Origin: Trichodelitschia bisporula
Lineage: Eukaryota > Ascomycota > Dothideomycetes > Phaeotrichales > Phaeotrichaceae
Length of the DNA stretch: 64,000 nucleotides
Assembly: GCA_010356995.1 (NCBI GenBank)
Contig: ML996689.1
Location: forward strand, 2,836-66,835
Reading direction: 5' to 3'
In this document: positions 30,773-42,856 of the stretch, piece after piece
Layout: every line of letters starts with the position of its first letter
Position numbering within the stretch: position 1 is the stretch's first letter
Notes under the pieces: model-generated
What the model was told of the DNA's origin: nothing
Database searches by the model: none
The model's input: only the letters and a program-made list of their open reading frames with translations
Program-made: the position numbers and the translations under genes

Positions 30773-31696
30773 TCACTCAGTGATGTGCACTGCCCCGTCC
30801 CACACCTGGCCGCCGCTGGCAACGCAGCGCTGCAGCAATTCGCGCGCCTTGGTCATCTCATCGTCTCGGACGTCATCGATGTCACCGCCATCCGTATCAC
30901 CCAGCAAATCGTGGATCCACAGCGAAACCATGGCGCGCAAATGCAGCAGCTCGGCATTGCGGTCGTACGGCGGCGACACTAGCACCTCATCCATACGAGC
31001 AGCGATGCTGCGTGCACCCTCCAGTAACTCCGTCCCCGCTTCTGTCACCTCGTAGATCCACAGGCTGAACATGGCCACGTAAAAGTGTCCCGCGCGGGCG
31101 TGCCTGTAGCGCGGCGTGCCCGTGGGAGCCTCGGGAAACTGGACCACCAACCGCTCGTAATACTGGCGAGCGGCGCGGAAGCCAGCATCTTCGTTCCGCA
31201 GCAGCAGCTCCGAGCCGATGCCCCAGCGGCCCTGTATGCGCACATCGGCGGCATCGCGACTACTCCGCAACAGCATGCCCCAGGCGCGGCCCGCGCGGCG
31301 GTAATCGCGACGCAGCAGAGTATGATGCAGCACGGCCGTCAGCACGGCGAGGTGTCGCTCGCGGAGGGTGCCCGGTTCGGTGGACTTATACGGAAGTGGT
31401 TCGTAGTACGCGGGGTCGACGTGGTGTAGCGGCGGCTTCAGGCTCTGCACTTCGGCTTTGGCGTCACGCAGAACGTGGCTAGATGAAGGCTCGGGTGCGT
31501 GCGGGAACGGGTGCTTGGGTGGATGCGCGTCTAGCGCGAGGCCGGCGGTGTGATGCTGCTCAACTTGGGCGGCGGTGAGCTCGGTGATGTGGGGGCGGTG
31601 TTGGCCTTCAATGTCGTCTTCGTGATCGCTGATGGAGACGCGCTTTCTCTTGCGAGGGTGTTTGCGCTGAGGTAGGGCGAAAATATGGTTAGGCAT
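30773..31696 (-). CDS. Pol I initiation factor Rrn11/TAF1A-like
   Basis: One open exon of 307 residues from the ATG at 31696 (MPNHIFALPQRK); an in-frame ATG 39 bp upstream also exists. The N-terminus carries a basic nuclear-signal-like KHPRKRKRVSI. The core ERHLAVLTAVLHHTLLRRDY, then RAGRAWGMLLR, matches the conserved opening of fungal Rrn11 and metazoan TAF1A, the TPR-like subunit of the RNA polymerase I core factor/SL1. Further helices follow (YYERLVVQFPEAP, LLHLRAMVSLWIHDLL). The frame closes at ITE with TGA overlapping a good donor GTGAGT and a CTGAC...TTACAG acceptor 50 bp on, so a short extra 3' exon is possible and the end given is a minimum. Divergent from the RING gene. Confidence 0.65.
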   Translation of the reverse strand: MPNHIFALPQRKHPRKRKRVSISDHEDDIEGQHRPHITELTAAQVEQHHTAGLALDAHPPKHPFPHAPEPSSSHVLRDAKAEVQSLKPPLHHVDPAYYEPLPYKSTEPGTLRERHLAVLTAVLHHTLLRRDYRRAGRAWGMLLRSSRDAADVRIQGRWGIGSELLLRNEDAGFRAARQYYERLVVQFPEAPTGTPRYRHARAGHFYVAMFSLWIYEVTEAGTELLEGARSIAARMDEVLVSPPYDRNAELLHLRAMVSLWIHDLLGDTDGGDIDDVRDDEMTKARELLQRCVASGGQVWDGAVHITE

Positions 31697-32085
31697 GGCG
31701 AGCAGAGCACGGGAAGTGGATGAGGCACAACACAAGCTGAATTTGAAAGATCGTGAATATCAACGGCGCAGCAACAAAAGTTTGCTCCTTTGAGCTTGGC
31801 TGCCCTCTTCACTGTTCTCGCGGGTTGATGTCAAGGCATCTTTTCTCCAACAACCCTCATCACCCCACCAACTCCCCCACAGCCACTACGCCATAGCCAC
31901 CACACCATAGCCACCACTAGCAAGCCCCGAAAACTGCATCACGTGTTCCGGAGGCGCGTTTGGCCGAGAGGTTGAGGTCATCAGCGGCGAGCAACCTCAC
32001 CGGTCCCCCATCCCCTCGTCGTCACCACCTCCTCCTTCTCCTAACTTATCTTCAACCACATCATCCCCCACAAACGCGACGGCGG
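31697..32085. other. Divergent promoter region
   Basis: Separates the Rrn11-like gene (minus) from the RING-H2 gene (plus). It is C- and CT-rich towards both starts. CACGTG at 31940-31945 is an E-box-like palindrome. No gene seen. Confidence 0.5.
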
Positions 32086-33595
32086 ATGGCTCCCTCGCGG
32101 ACTCCATCGCCTCGCTCGCCGTCGCCAGGTCGCAGGCGTCGCGATCGGCTGCCTGCATTTATGTCTCGCTCACGCCGGCTCGACACATCGCAGGCGTCAA
32201 CGTTGACAGCACGCATTCGTGCACGCCTTGCTGCTCTAACCCGTCGTTCGACAGATGAGGCCAACAACGCTTCCCTACCAAGTAGTCGACTCGACCTTCG
32301 AACTCCCACTCCTACGCCATCGATATCTACTCCCAACACGCCCACTCGCCTGCAGTCACGCCTCAGCAACCTCTCACCCCGCATCCGCCGCATCGTTGAT
32401 CAAAGCCTTCTCTTTCCAGGAAACCGAAATGGTATAATCTTCCCTACTCGTCGATCTGGTGGCTCATTTAGCCCAGCTGCAGCGGTAGTTGAGGCGCCGG
32501 AGACCGTGGCGGAACCTCAGGTTGAACCAGCTCAGCCTGATGTCGAGCCGATCGAGGTAGAGCCAGAGGAGCAGCAGCCGCAGCCAGAGCCGCAGGCGGC
32601 ACCCTCTACTCACTCGACCGACTCCCGCCCCAGCACCGCCTCCGAAACCCCTGACGCCGCCGACCGTCTCGCCATCTCGATGCTCATGCAACGTCTCATC
32701 AGCCCGCGCCCAACCGACAATAACGTCGACCTCGTCGAGATCCAGCGCAACCTGCGTGGCCGCCACGAGGCTGAGCGTCATGGCCTGCGCATCCTCAGCG
32801 TTCGGCGCGTGGACGGCGACACAGAAACGGGTGAGGTTAGTCCTGTACCGACCTTCTTTCGTCACCTGTTTGATATGGCGGCGGAGCGTGCTCGCGGCGA
32901 GATCGAACAGCCCATGCAGCGCCGCCGTACTGTTCTTGGTCTCTACGGTCGTATGCGGTCACCGACGCCGACGCAGGGCCGCTCTCATCGTACTTCAGAT
33001 CGTCCACGCTCGACGTACGGCGCCGGCTCCTCCCGCCGCAACGGCGTCGTCGAGCCCGACGTGCCCGAAGAGGAAGTGCCTGTCTTTATCATCTACATCA
33101 TTAGCGGCTTCCTTCCCGATGATCACCCGCTGCTTGCTGCGCCATCTCTCTTCACTGATAACCCGTCGTACGACGACATGGTGATGCTTGCCTCCCTGCT
33201 CGGGCCTGCCAAGCCGCCGGTCGCGAGCGAAGCGGACGTCGACGCGGCGCCGGGGTTGTTTACCATCGAATCAGAAACTGTGGCTGGTGTCCAGCGTCTC
33301 GTTGCCGTCAGCGCCGATGAGCGAATCCCGCTACTGACAGTGCTCGAAGATGGCGAAGAGCGTGCTGAGCGTTGCCTTGTGTGCCTTGCGGACTACGAAG
33401 CGGCCGACGAGGCGCGCCGGCTGGTCAAGTGCGGACATCTGTTCCATCGCGAGTGTATTGACCACGTGAGTTTTCCCCCTCCTTGCCCTAATAGTTTCTT
33501 TCATACTAACAGCGCAGTGGCTCACCACTGGCCGTAACTCGTGTCCGCTCTGTAGAGGAGAGGGCGTCGGAGTCGTGGGTAGTACTAGCACTTAA
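32086..33595 (+). CDS. RING-H2 finger protein, putative E3 ubiquitin ligase
   Basis: Two exons (32086-33465, 33518-33595) with a 52-bp intron (GTGAGT...GCGCAG) give 485 residues. The first ATG in frame is 32086 (MAPSRTPSPRSPSPGRR). The RING-H2 at the C-terminus (about 430-476) reads CLVCLADYEAADEARRL, then CGHLFHRECIDHW, then CPLCRG; the intron splits the domain after the second His-containing block. The first 200 residues are Ser/Pro/Arg-rich and a Pro/Glu/Gln-rich block follows (VEPEEQQPQPEPQ). A hydrophobic stretch (VPVFIIYIISGFLP) lies before the RING; it could be buried rather than a membrane span. RING-H2 proteins pass ubiquitin from E2 to substrates; the substrate is unknown. Confidence 0.88.
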
Positions 33596-36571
33596 TTTGT
33601 TTCGGCGTAGGGAATATGGGGGGGTCCGATACCAGCATGGCGTTGAAGGGTCATTATTCACGGGATGACGAAGCGACGATTTTTCTGAGTTCAGTTCACA
33701 AGAGTCACAAGGACTCAAACACATTTGATTTCAGGACCAAGTGCAAAGTGATTACCGGTGATTGTAGCCCTGGTGCCAACTGTTCGGGCCGGAGGTAGAC
33801 TACTTGTAGGAACTTACGCCGCCTGGTCACTGGCAAGTGCCGCTTCATAAAGCGGGGGGGGCTAGGCAGTTCAAGCCCTTCCCTCACCCTTCCCCCCTTC
33901 CTTGCCACGGGAGCAGTGCTCCCGGCCGCGAGACCCGATCCCACAGGCTCCACGCACGGATAGCCTAGATTTCCGATCCGATTCCCGAGCAGCGGGGAGG
34001 GGAGATCTCATCACGGGCGGCAGGCGCGCAAGTCAGGGCGAATCAAGGATCGGGCATAAAGTGTTCGCGGCCCGAGCTGCGTCCGCCCATATTGGGGCCC
34101 GGTGCCTCGGCAGGAGAGCGGGGTTGTGCCGGGCGGGGGTTCATCATAGGTGCCAGGACGCAAGTGGCCGGGCGAGGGAGCACAGGCCGGGGCCGCATTC
34201 ATTAACTTAAGCCCGCGTCCTGAGACGATCGCTGGAACTTGCCACGTCCGATCCGCCTTGCCAGGGAACAAGCTGGTGGTCCACGTGCATTGGAATGGCG
34301 GGCCGGCATCAATGAGTGCGTAAACAGGTGGGCCGAGATGGCGCCAGTGATGATCACTTAGCTCGCCGATGGCTCAGTACTAACAGGGAATTAGTCCACC
34401 AGTGGCAAGCGCGCGGAAAGACCCATATTGCGTCGACATGTGCGCAAGCTCTCAACCTGCCGCGCCGAAATGGGTAGGGCGATGTCTGAAGGTCAGTTTG
34501 ACGCGCGGGCCCGCTGGGCGCCCATGCGCAGCCTCATTACCAAATACGGCGCTGGTGCCTTGTCATTCTGCACGTCGTCGAACAAGGAAAACATGGCCCC
34601 GCTTTTGGCCGTCGGCGCTGCGGCAGAGGGGTAACTTCAGACCTTTGAGCCATTTTTTGGCCACGACCACGGACTCCGTTTGGACAAAGCCTGCAGAGCG
34701 GCGGTCGAAGTCAACAAGATCAGCAGTGCTCGATCAGCGCGGCACCGTTGAAGATCGATGCAATATTCCGCCGACCGCTGGATGGTGAGTGGATGAGCAG
34801 CCAGGAGCAGCACATGACGCAACGGGCAGTGATCGGCGGGCGCTCTCGGTGGAGCGGCCAAATGGGCGCTAGCATTCATGCAGCGGGTACAAATGCGCTG
34901 AGTATGAATTGTGTGCAGTTCTCAGTGCCTAAGCTGCTGACGGGCCGAGCGCCACTGGCAGCTGTCAGTGCATTGGCATGGATTGTTTCTGATGAAGCCC
35001 TGGAGGGGGAGTCTGCTAGTTCGCTGGTTGCATATGTGGCCCGCAGCATTGGATGGAACGGGATATCCCAGGCGGAGGGCTGAGCTTGAGCGTCCCGGGG
35101 GGTGGCTGGCGGGTTTAGGGAAGTTTTGGCGGGGGGCGCGGCCCGGGGGGCGGGTTGGTGGAGTCGACAGGATGATGATGTAGAAAAGAGAGATACGGGG
35201 ACAAGGAAGAATGGGAGGAGATGGTGTAGTAGAAGCTGGAAAGAGAGTGGACGAAGGTGAGAAGCGGTGAGGAGTGTGAGGACACGATGAAAGAGATGAG
35301 GTTGAAGAGAAGAAAAGGACACGAAGCGCCGACTGCCGTCTTACCCCAGGATCGCCAAGGCCATCTCACATGATATGACGGGAGTGGAGATACCAAAGGT
35401 GCTTTTCTTTGGGCGCACAGCAACTCAATCAAAGCAATCACAAGATACTTCAAAAAGAACCTTTGACTTCTCCCCATTCTTAGATCTATCTACCCGTCCT
35501 TGGGTCTATCTACCCGGCTCTTCAATAATTGCATCACCACTTCATTCAACCATCAAGCCCCATCTCGCAGTCTAGTCCCCGCTTTGGAAGTGTCGGTGTC
35601 TCCTACAGTACTGTGCGTTCATCAATAGTTGCCCCCATCTACAATATCTACTACATGTACGGATGTACCGAGTAGACAATTCCCCAACAATCACGATACC
35701 CCGGTACTCCTACACCTGCCGTATCCACCTACCCTCCATCTCAACTATTTCCACGTCCCGAATAAGCCAATCCAGCATCGTCTTTATCAATAGCTATTAC
35801 GGCCCTCCTTGTCATTGCATTCCCCCTCTCCTCTCGTGCTCACTCTCACTACTACCCCCCTCGTCTTCCAAGACTCGCCCCACAGCCAGAAGCGGAGATC
35901 CTCTTCTTCCTCCATTTCTCCATGCCTTCATGTCCATCGTAACCTTCCCCAACACCCATCTCTCCCTCTCGCTTTCCCTTCCAGTCCGGCGGTCTGAATG
36001 AACTCCTCAGCAACTCTTTAGGGTCAGGCCGTCACACGTCCACAAGCAAGACAATATCTCTTTTAAAGTGCAAAAAAAAATACCACAAGTGCCTCGCTGA
36101 CGGGGCACCTCAAACCACTACCCCTACCAATAACCCCCAGTCCATTCCTAACCACCACCCTTCCCTACCTCCACTACCGCTCCCCCGATTCTCTCAACTC
36201 GAACTCACTGACCACTAGGCTCATTCTACCCCAGTCTCCGCCGGTCTCCATCTATCATCCTTCTCCACCCCAACCCTTACCCCCAGACTCCAGGCTCCCA
36301 CACATTTCACCCTCCATCCAGCATCTGCCCTTACGTAGCCGTTGATATTCTTCAAGAACAAACAGTCCAGGAACACGCACTCCTTGCTATCCTCTCATCT
36401 TGTTTCCCCCAAACCCCACGGTCCACCCCCTGGACCCTCCCCGAAACGCAGCCATCGCCAGCCCCAACGCCATCCAGCTGGCCAAGGCGCATGCGGATCG
36501 GACATGCGCTTATTCCAACTTCACTGAATAAGGACTCGGGACCCCCGCTCACTCTCCAACGACCGTCCGCA
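33596..36571. other. 3-kb gene-free stretch and long CT-rich leader
   Basis: 33600-35100 is GC-rich with no supported gene. From about 35400 to 36570 the plus strand is strongly C- and CT-rich, as expected for a promoter and long leader of the Zn2Cys6 gene starting at 36572. Open frames on either strand here (such as 34876-35322 minus) have low-complexity Leu/Ser/Pro translations caused by this composition. Confidence 0.45.
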
Positions 36572-38982
36572 ATGGCGAACCACCCTTTCGCCCCGTCATT
36601 CGCGTCTGGCTTCTTCCCGCAATATGTGCGCGATCAGAACGACCAGTCCGTGCCGACATCCGCCAGCAGCGTACCAACCACGCCAACTGCCGGACCTCAG
36701 TTCTTTCTGCCCCCGCACCAGCCGCTACCTCACCATCATCAGATCCTCCAGCAGCAGTTCGGATCCGCGCCGCTGTCTCTTGATGCCAGTCCCGTGTCGG
36801 GTCCCAACTCGTCGCTTGGGACCAGCTCCGCGAGCTTCGACTTCGATGACCGCAACCCGCTCGTGCTACCGGCGCAGGGCGCTTCGTCTGGCGGCCGCGT
36901 ACGGCGCCGCGTCGGTGTGGGAGGCGAGCATGTCAAGTTCCGGCGGACTCGTAGCGGGTGCTACACATGTCGCAACCGGCGGGTGAAGGTAAGTCTCGGA
37001 TTATCTGCTCGGCCCCACTGACACCTCAGTGCGATGAAACACGCCCCATTTGCGAACGTACGTCTGCTGTCTATCATTTGGTCGTTGAATCCCACTAACC
37101 CGCCAAGGATGCCGAAAGGGCAATCGCGACTGCCTCTATCCGGACCCTACGACGTCAAAACCCCGCCGGGGTAGCGCAAAGGCCAAAGCAGACGATCTCT
37201 CGTCGCCCTCCGAAGAAGATGACGACCTGGACATGGAGCCGGCTAGCGCGACGAGTACCATCTCTAACACGCCCAGCCTGCGCGAGTCTTCGGACTCACC
37301 GTCTGTCAGCGCGCCACTCACCGCAGCATCATCGCTAACTGCACCATCACTCGGGTCGTCAACCGGCAAGAGCCCGACGCCGTCCGATGACTCCACACGC
37401 GGAGACCGTCGGTCGTCACTCCCCAAGGATATCCGCTTTTTCCTCGACTATGCGCAGATGAGCCTCACCCGCCACCACTGGGGCATCCGAACTGATTCGA
37501 ACAATTTCTTCTCACAAGGACTAGTCGACCTTGCACTGAAGTTCGAGCCGCTTCTGTATGCACTGGTCGGTTTTTCCGCATACTTTTACACCATCTCGCG
37601 GCCAGAGGGACAGCTCAAGGATTTTCTTGGGTATTACATGAAGTCCGTGACGCTGCTGCGCAAGTCGTTTGGTGCACAGAAACCATCTATCGCGACCATT
37701 TTGACCATACTGCAGCTGGCAATGATCGAGGTAGGTTCCCCAAAATCTTGAAGCAGAGATCTCGTCTCACGAGCCAGGAATACCTCGGCGACTGGGTCAA
37801 CCTCATGTCCCACCAAAAAGCCGCCTTCCAAATGATCACCGCCCTCTACACGCCAGAGCAAATGGTCTCCAACGACCCCCAGCGCAAGCTCCTCCAGTGG
37901 TACATGCACTTCGACACCTTCGTCGGCATCCTCGCGGGCACAGGCCCGCAACTCGGGCGCGAATGGTTCGCGGCCAACCACGCCTACTACGCCCAGGAGA
38001 GCGAGGCCCACCCGGACAGCCTGGCGCTCATGTACGACGAGCGCTACTCCTGGATCCGGCTCGCGGGACACGATATGGCGACGCTGTTCGCGCGCAAGGC
38101 AAAGGACGGCATCGGCGCGGACGAGTTCGGCTCACGGCGAGCGGCGCTCAGCGATGCGATTTCCAACTGGCGTGACAATCTCCCTTCCAAGCTGATGGAC
38201 GATTCGTACCGCGTGCACGACTTCAACGGCTGGGATGCGCCGGATCTAGATGATATTGTGGACCCGTACGAGCCGGGACTGCTCTTCGGCGGACCGCTGT
38301 TCGATACTAATCTCCTCGTTATCGACTTCTATGGCCTGGAACTGGTGTACAAGTCGCACGTCGGCGCACCGCCAGCCGAGACCCGCGACCTCGCATACCG
38401 CATGTGTCAGATGTTCGAGGCCATCGAATTGTCCAACTTAGGCTGCGGGCTCGTAACAGGCATGCAAGCCGGCATCGCACTAGCCGTGGTCTTCCTCCCA
38501 CGCGAACCAAAGGAAATAATGTGGGCGCGGCGTAAACTAGCGCTCGTCGAAGCATCCGGGTTCGTTTCCCCGCTCCTCCCTATCATCCCGCGCTGCTAAC
38601 ATACAGCAGCTACTCCTTCCCCGCCATGCTCCGCAACCGCCTCGAGACCCTCTGGTCCGTCGACCTGTCAAACTGGTGGCTTCCGCTCGACGACGACAAC
38701 GTCAAAGGCCCGCGGCTGAGCAAGGCCATCCGCTCGATTCGCGGGTTTGCAATTCAGCCTCCGCGCGACCAGAAGGGCGAGGATCTGACTGAGATGAGGG
38801 GGATCTTTGATAGCTTGAGCTTGAGCGATGCGAGTTCGCCGGAGAGTGTGGGAGGGCTGAGTCCGACGGCGGATGCGGGGAGGGAGAGGGTGTTTCGCGG
38901 GGTTGGGGCGGGGGGTGTGGGTGGGGGGGAGGAGGAGAGGGAGTGGAAGGGACGGATGGGGCTTGGGGCTCCGCGCAGGTAA
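36572..38982 (+). CDS. Zn2Cys6 transcription factor with fungal-specific TF domain
   Basis: Five exons (36572-36988, 37030-37057, 37108-37730, 37778-38559, 38607-38982) give 741 residues. The binuclear cluster is split by two introns and reads SGCYTCRNRRVK / CDETRPICE / RCRKGNRDCLYP, with the expected C-x2-C-x6-C-x5-C-x2-C-x6-C spacing; the middle piece is a 28-nt microexon. The preceding 130 residues are Ser/Pro/Gln-rich. After a Ser-rich linker, residues from about 265 (DIRFFLDYAQMSLTRHHWGI onward) look like the fungal_trans_2 regulatory domain. The C-terminus is Gly-rich. It is nuclear by family; target pathway unknown. The long CT-rich upstream region suggests an extended 5' leader. Confidence 0.9.
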
Positions 38983-41222
38983 TGCGGTGCCTGGTCTGGT
39001 TTGACCTGGCTTGCTGGTTGAAGATGCGGGTTTAGCGGGGGCGTACGGGTGACTGAAGCGGGTAATCCGTAATCGCGGTAATGCGCCATGTACTACTAGT
39101 ATCATGATGAGACGGGGAACGGACGGCGGAAAGACGGGGAATGTAGACTCGATACCCTCCTCTATGGCTTGTGGTGCGCCTCGTGTTCCCCCCTCTGATG
39201 TGGACATGGAAGGAGCAATGTATGTCAGGAAGGTACGTACTAAGGGACAGATCTAATGAGCGCATGATAGAGGGAAGGGGCAACAGAGGATACTTAGCAT
39301 CGTACGATTAAGTCTCGAGGGTCTCTAACTGTCTTCCTCTCTTTGTCTTCTACTTCAGTCTTCAGCATTACAGTTGCCTTCAGACGTACATCCGTAATGG
39401 GCTCTGCTCCCGTCACCCTCACCTTCGCGCGCATTGCTATCTGCCAGCCGTCAGCTGCCATGCTCGAATACTCCGGCCCGAATCCCCCTTCCTTCCCGAC
39501 CCCGCGTCAAGTTCCCCCGAGTCCGCCAAAGATACACCAACTCCGGCGCCGCACGGCGGCGCCCCCGCCGCAACGAAACAGTGGCGCAACGTACGATTCC
39601 CATGCCCCACTTCGCCAGCCAAGGTGCCGCCGAAGATAGACTGCATCGCGCGCGGCGCCAGCCCGCGGGAGCTGCATCAGAAATAGTACGAACGGCCGGT
39701 ATATGCCGCATCGGGCCCCCTTGGGCGGTTTGGCGTGCAGCCCATTGCTGCAGGACCAGACCCCGCCTTCAGCCATGACATCGGCGGGGAACTAGAAGTG
39801 GGCATTTGGGATGCAGGCACGGATGCCAGGTACCGTACCGTTCCGTACCGCAGCGGGGCGGGCGCGTCAGCGGAGGTCCACGCATACGGGCTTGGGCGCC
39901 GAGTGTATGGGTGGGAGTAAGCCGGCACCGTGCTGCGAGCGTTCGAAGCCGATTCCCGGTGTCGATATTGTAGAGTGCAACAGATGTGGTAAGCGGATAC
40001 GGCTACCTCAATTCCGGCCCTGGAGTGCCGCCGACCAGCCCCGGCGCACATGCGCCCTGCACGCCACGGACGCCATTATCGCTTACCCTGGTCGACGTTC
40101 GCATGGTGTCCGTGCGCGGTGCAGATGGCAAGTAGGGTGATCCGTATCTGTGCGACGACGACGACGTCGAGTGTGAAGGAAGAATAAAGTGGGGACGATT
40201 GAGCCTGGCCTTGTCTGCGGGGCTGGGCGTGCGTAGGTGAGGAGGGAGAGTGGATTTTGGGGAGGTGATGTGCGGACGAAATGATGATGTGCGGACGAAA
40301 TATGGAGGATGGAGGAGCATGCGATGGCAGGACAATGGGGCGAGATGTCCCAGATGCAGAGTGAAAGCTTTCATGCCCGTTTGATGGACCATCAGATTGA
40401 GGCCATGGTAGAAGGGAGCCGCTCGGTTCTTCCACCAGCAGCCTGGACTGATGTGCCATTTTGCACGGTGAACGGGCTTGATGGGGATATGAGGGGAGAA
40501 AAGAAGGGAGGATTGCAGGCGGAGGGAGAATATTGATCGAAGGTACGGCCGTATCCTCATGCCTAGCCAGGTGATACTTACTCCGCTTGTTGGAAGGTTA
40601 AATCATGCTGACAGATTATAGCGGCGCCAGCTGCTCTTCCGTTGGATACAAGTTCGCCCGTGGGATGGCCGTGGGTTAGGGCTCCCATCCCGCTCCCCCA
40701 CATAGCGGAACGACCACGTACCGTACTGAAGTCATCTGGAGACACTGAAGCATTCGCTTAAAACCTGCAAGGGCTACGGTGTGAAGGGAAAGATTGTAAA
40801 AAGACGAAGAGAGGGAAAGAGAGGAGAAGCTTTAGATTGAATAACCTTATACGGAGTAGCGTGTGATGCCAAATACCTCCCACCCCCCTTCCTCCTCAGC
40901 AATGCTCCTCCCTCCCTAGCAGTGCTCCTTCCTCCCTAATAATGCTCCTGCCTCATGTCTCCATTGGCTCTTGCGTCATGTCTACGTAGTCGGGCCATAC
41001 TCCACTGCGTTTGTCGGCGCCTCGCACTGCGGATTCAACAACTCTCCCCCCCCAAATCTCTCTCACGTAGCGCCGCACAAAGACTCCTCCGAAATCACCA
41101 AACTTACATGCACCGCTGCGGGCCGAGCAAGGCCATCATCGCTGCCGCCCTCTGCAAGCAGTTCTGCGTTCAGGGCGCCTGAAACCTCTAGTCGAGCTTG
41201 CCACGCCCCTCGACCGCCGACA
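38983..41222. other. 2.2-kb gene-poor region
   Basis: No gene supported. It contains a 16-bp direct repeat (GATGTGCGGACGAAAT, twice at about 40267-40299) and a short imperfect tandem of about 21 bp (CAATGCTCCTCCCTCCCTAG-like, nearly three copies at 40899-40955). The 185-codon minus-strand frame at 40003-40560 lacks any recognisable feature. Confidence 0.4.
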
Positions 41223-41836
41223 ATGGCCGAGACACACACTTCCAGGTGAGTTACTACCATGGGTAGGCTCACTGTTGCCGTGCAGTTGCACATGCCGCTA
41301 CCGAGGGGAGCCAGAAATCGAAAATGGCGAAGGTCTTGCGGCTGACTAGAAGATATACTGACACGTAACAGCGGCGACGAGGCTGCCAACCTCGCCAGGC
41401 TCAAGACGCGAGCAGAAACCCTCAGAAGTCGAGTCACCCGGATAAATTCGTTTATGCTGCAATATCGCGCTATCTCGACCTTGGTGATATTAGCAGCCTG
41501 CCAGTTGGTGAGTGTTCAGTCTAGAGTTGGCGGGCGGGCGCTGACATTCGCAGACTTTCGGGAGCACAATCTCTACGTGACGCGACCTAGGCCTCCGGTA
41601 CGCAATAAATCTCAGTTAGGCCATGCTGACCCACTAAGGATACAACGGGGCCACTCCCCGAGACTGTAGAAGTGCTGACCATGGAAATCGGTGTTTTGAA
41701 ACGTTTCATGACCAGCTACCGCAGCTACCACCAGGCCTTCACGGTGATAGTTGGTGAATTGGCGATGTTTGAATTTGGGAGACATCTGGCTCTGCAAGCG
41801 ATTAATGAAGCCGGACTCCCCCGACCGCCTATGTGA
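41223..41836 (+). CDS. Unrecognised small multi-exon gene
   Basis: Four putative exons: 41223-41245, 41372-41507, 41554-41597, 41639-41836. The pieces look coding: exon 2 gives a basic helix (NLARLKTRAETLRSRVTRIN), exon 3 DFREHNLYVTRPRPP, and exon 4 ends with a helical segment (VEVLTMEIGVLKRFMTSY, then FGRHLALQAINEAGLPRPPM and a stop). Introns 1 and 3 have good signals (GTGAGT...AACAG, GTACGC...CTAAG). The exon 2-3 joint with the strong GTGAGT donor at 41508 leaves the frame one base short; the weaker donor GTGTTC at 41512 would keep it open and give 134 residues. Either that donor is used or the gene is broken. I do not recognise the protein. It lies just upstream of the duplicated pair below. 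Confidence 0.4.
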
Positions 41837-42001
41837 GCTTGAGAGTGCTGATATTACTGGAGCACGATACCTGGGGTGGCAAAGCGAGGTGAAATCAGAA
41901 GGTAGCTGAGATATGTCAATAGAAGATACAGCTTGTCGATATCGCCGTCCCAACATACCAGTGCTATCATCTGCCTTCGCCGGTCGCTCGAACTGCCCAA
42001 C
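41837..42001. other. Short spacer before the duplicated pair
   Basis: 165 bp between the small gene at 41223-41836 and the first duplicated unit. Nothing is seen. Confidence 0.4.
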
Positions 42002-42198
42002 CTCAAGTTTGCCCATGGCTTTCGTACGCTTCTCCTCGGCGACTACTCTTTTCGGATTCGTTCTTACCGCAACAACCTCGCCGACATGCCTCATTGACAT
42101 CCTCTCCCCAGTATCTCTCTTTTGTCACTGCTACATCTCCAGCTGTTATCATACCCAATAAACTACAGCATTTACGCTCAACCTTTATTACAGACGCC

Positions 42199-42655
42199 AT
42201 GGACTTCCCACGGCCCTACCTAAACGACCCTGATGGAGCGAGGCGGCTCCTCACTTGGTTGAAGGAGGAGGGCCTTAGGTCTATCAATATGCTCTTCCTT
42301 ACCAGTGATGGGGCGCGGCTGTTCATGTGGGACCTCGGTCTCGGTAGGCATCTCACTGAAGACGAGAGCTCTGCCATATTAACAGCAGATCCGAGCCCAT
42401 TCTCGAGGCCGGCACTTCCAACCGTAAGCTACCATTCCAGTTCTGAAGCCCAACTAAGCGATGCTAGTGGCTTACCATGCCGAATCCGGACAAATTCGCA
42501 GACGTCATCACTGAGGTTGGGAGAACATGGCCAGTGGAAAAATAATCATAGAGTTCAAGCTGCAGGAGTGGGTTCAGCTCTGGAGGGAACTGCCGAACGG
42601 AATTGGGTTTGTGTACTTACATCGGGCAAGGGAGATGGCGGCTGAGCAGATTTGA
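42199..42655 (+). pseudogene. Duplicated unrecognised gene, copy 1 (one base out of frame)
   Basis: Exon 1 is 42199-42423 (225 nt) from MDFPRPYLNDPDG; the intron is 42424-42467 (GTAAGC...GCTAG); exon 2 starts WLTMPNPDKFADVITEV. Compared with copy 2, exon 2 to the TGA at 42655 is 188 nt where 189 would keep frame. The loss falls at the A-run near 42538, after which K-x3-E-x-K-x-Q aligns with copy 2 in another frame. As read, translation stops after about 100 residues. The visible motif is WDLGLGRHLTEDE, matched by LDFGRGGYSTEVE in copy 2. No family is recognised. Either a young pseudogene, a sequencing error, or a truncated but functional copy. Confidence 0.45.
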
Positions 42656-42856
42656 GTGCGGACGGCAGGTTTGCTCATGGCTCTGGTACGCCTCTCCTCG
42701 GCGACTGCCCTCTTCGGCGTCGTTCCTACCGCAACAACCTGCCCGGGCGTCTCATTGACATCCTATTTCCAGTGCCTGTCTTTTTTCTGTGCTACATCTC
42801 CAGTCGTCATACCATACCCAATACCGCATTTGCACTCACTCCCCATCACAGACGCC

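Noticed and set aside
34876-35322. 148-codon minus-strand Leu/Ser-rich frame
   Set aside because: Produced by purine/pyrimidine-biased sequence upstream of the Zn2Cys6 gene; no domain.
40003-40560. 185-codon minus-strand frame
   Set aside because: Low-complexity translation and a direct DNA repeat inside; no homology-like pattern seen.
41612-42100. 162-codon minus-strand frame
   Set aside because: Opposite the better-supported last exon of the small gene ending at 41836.
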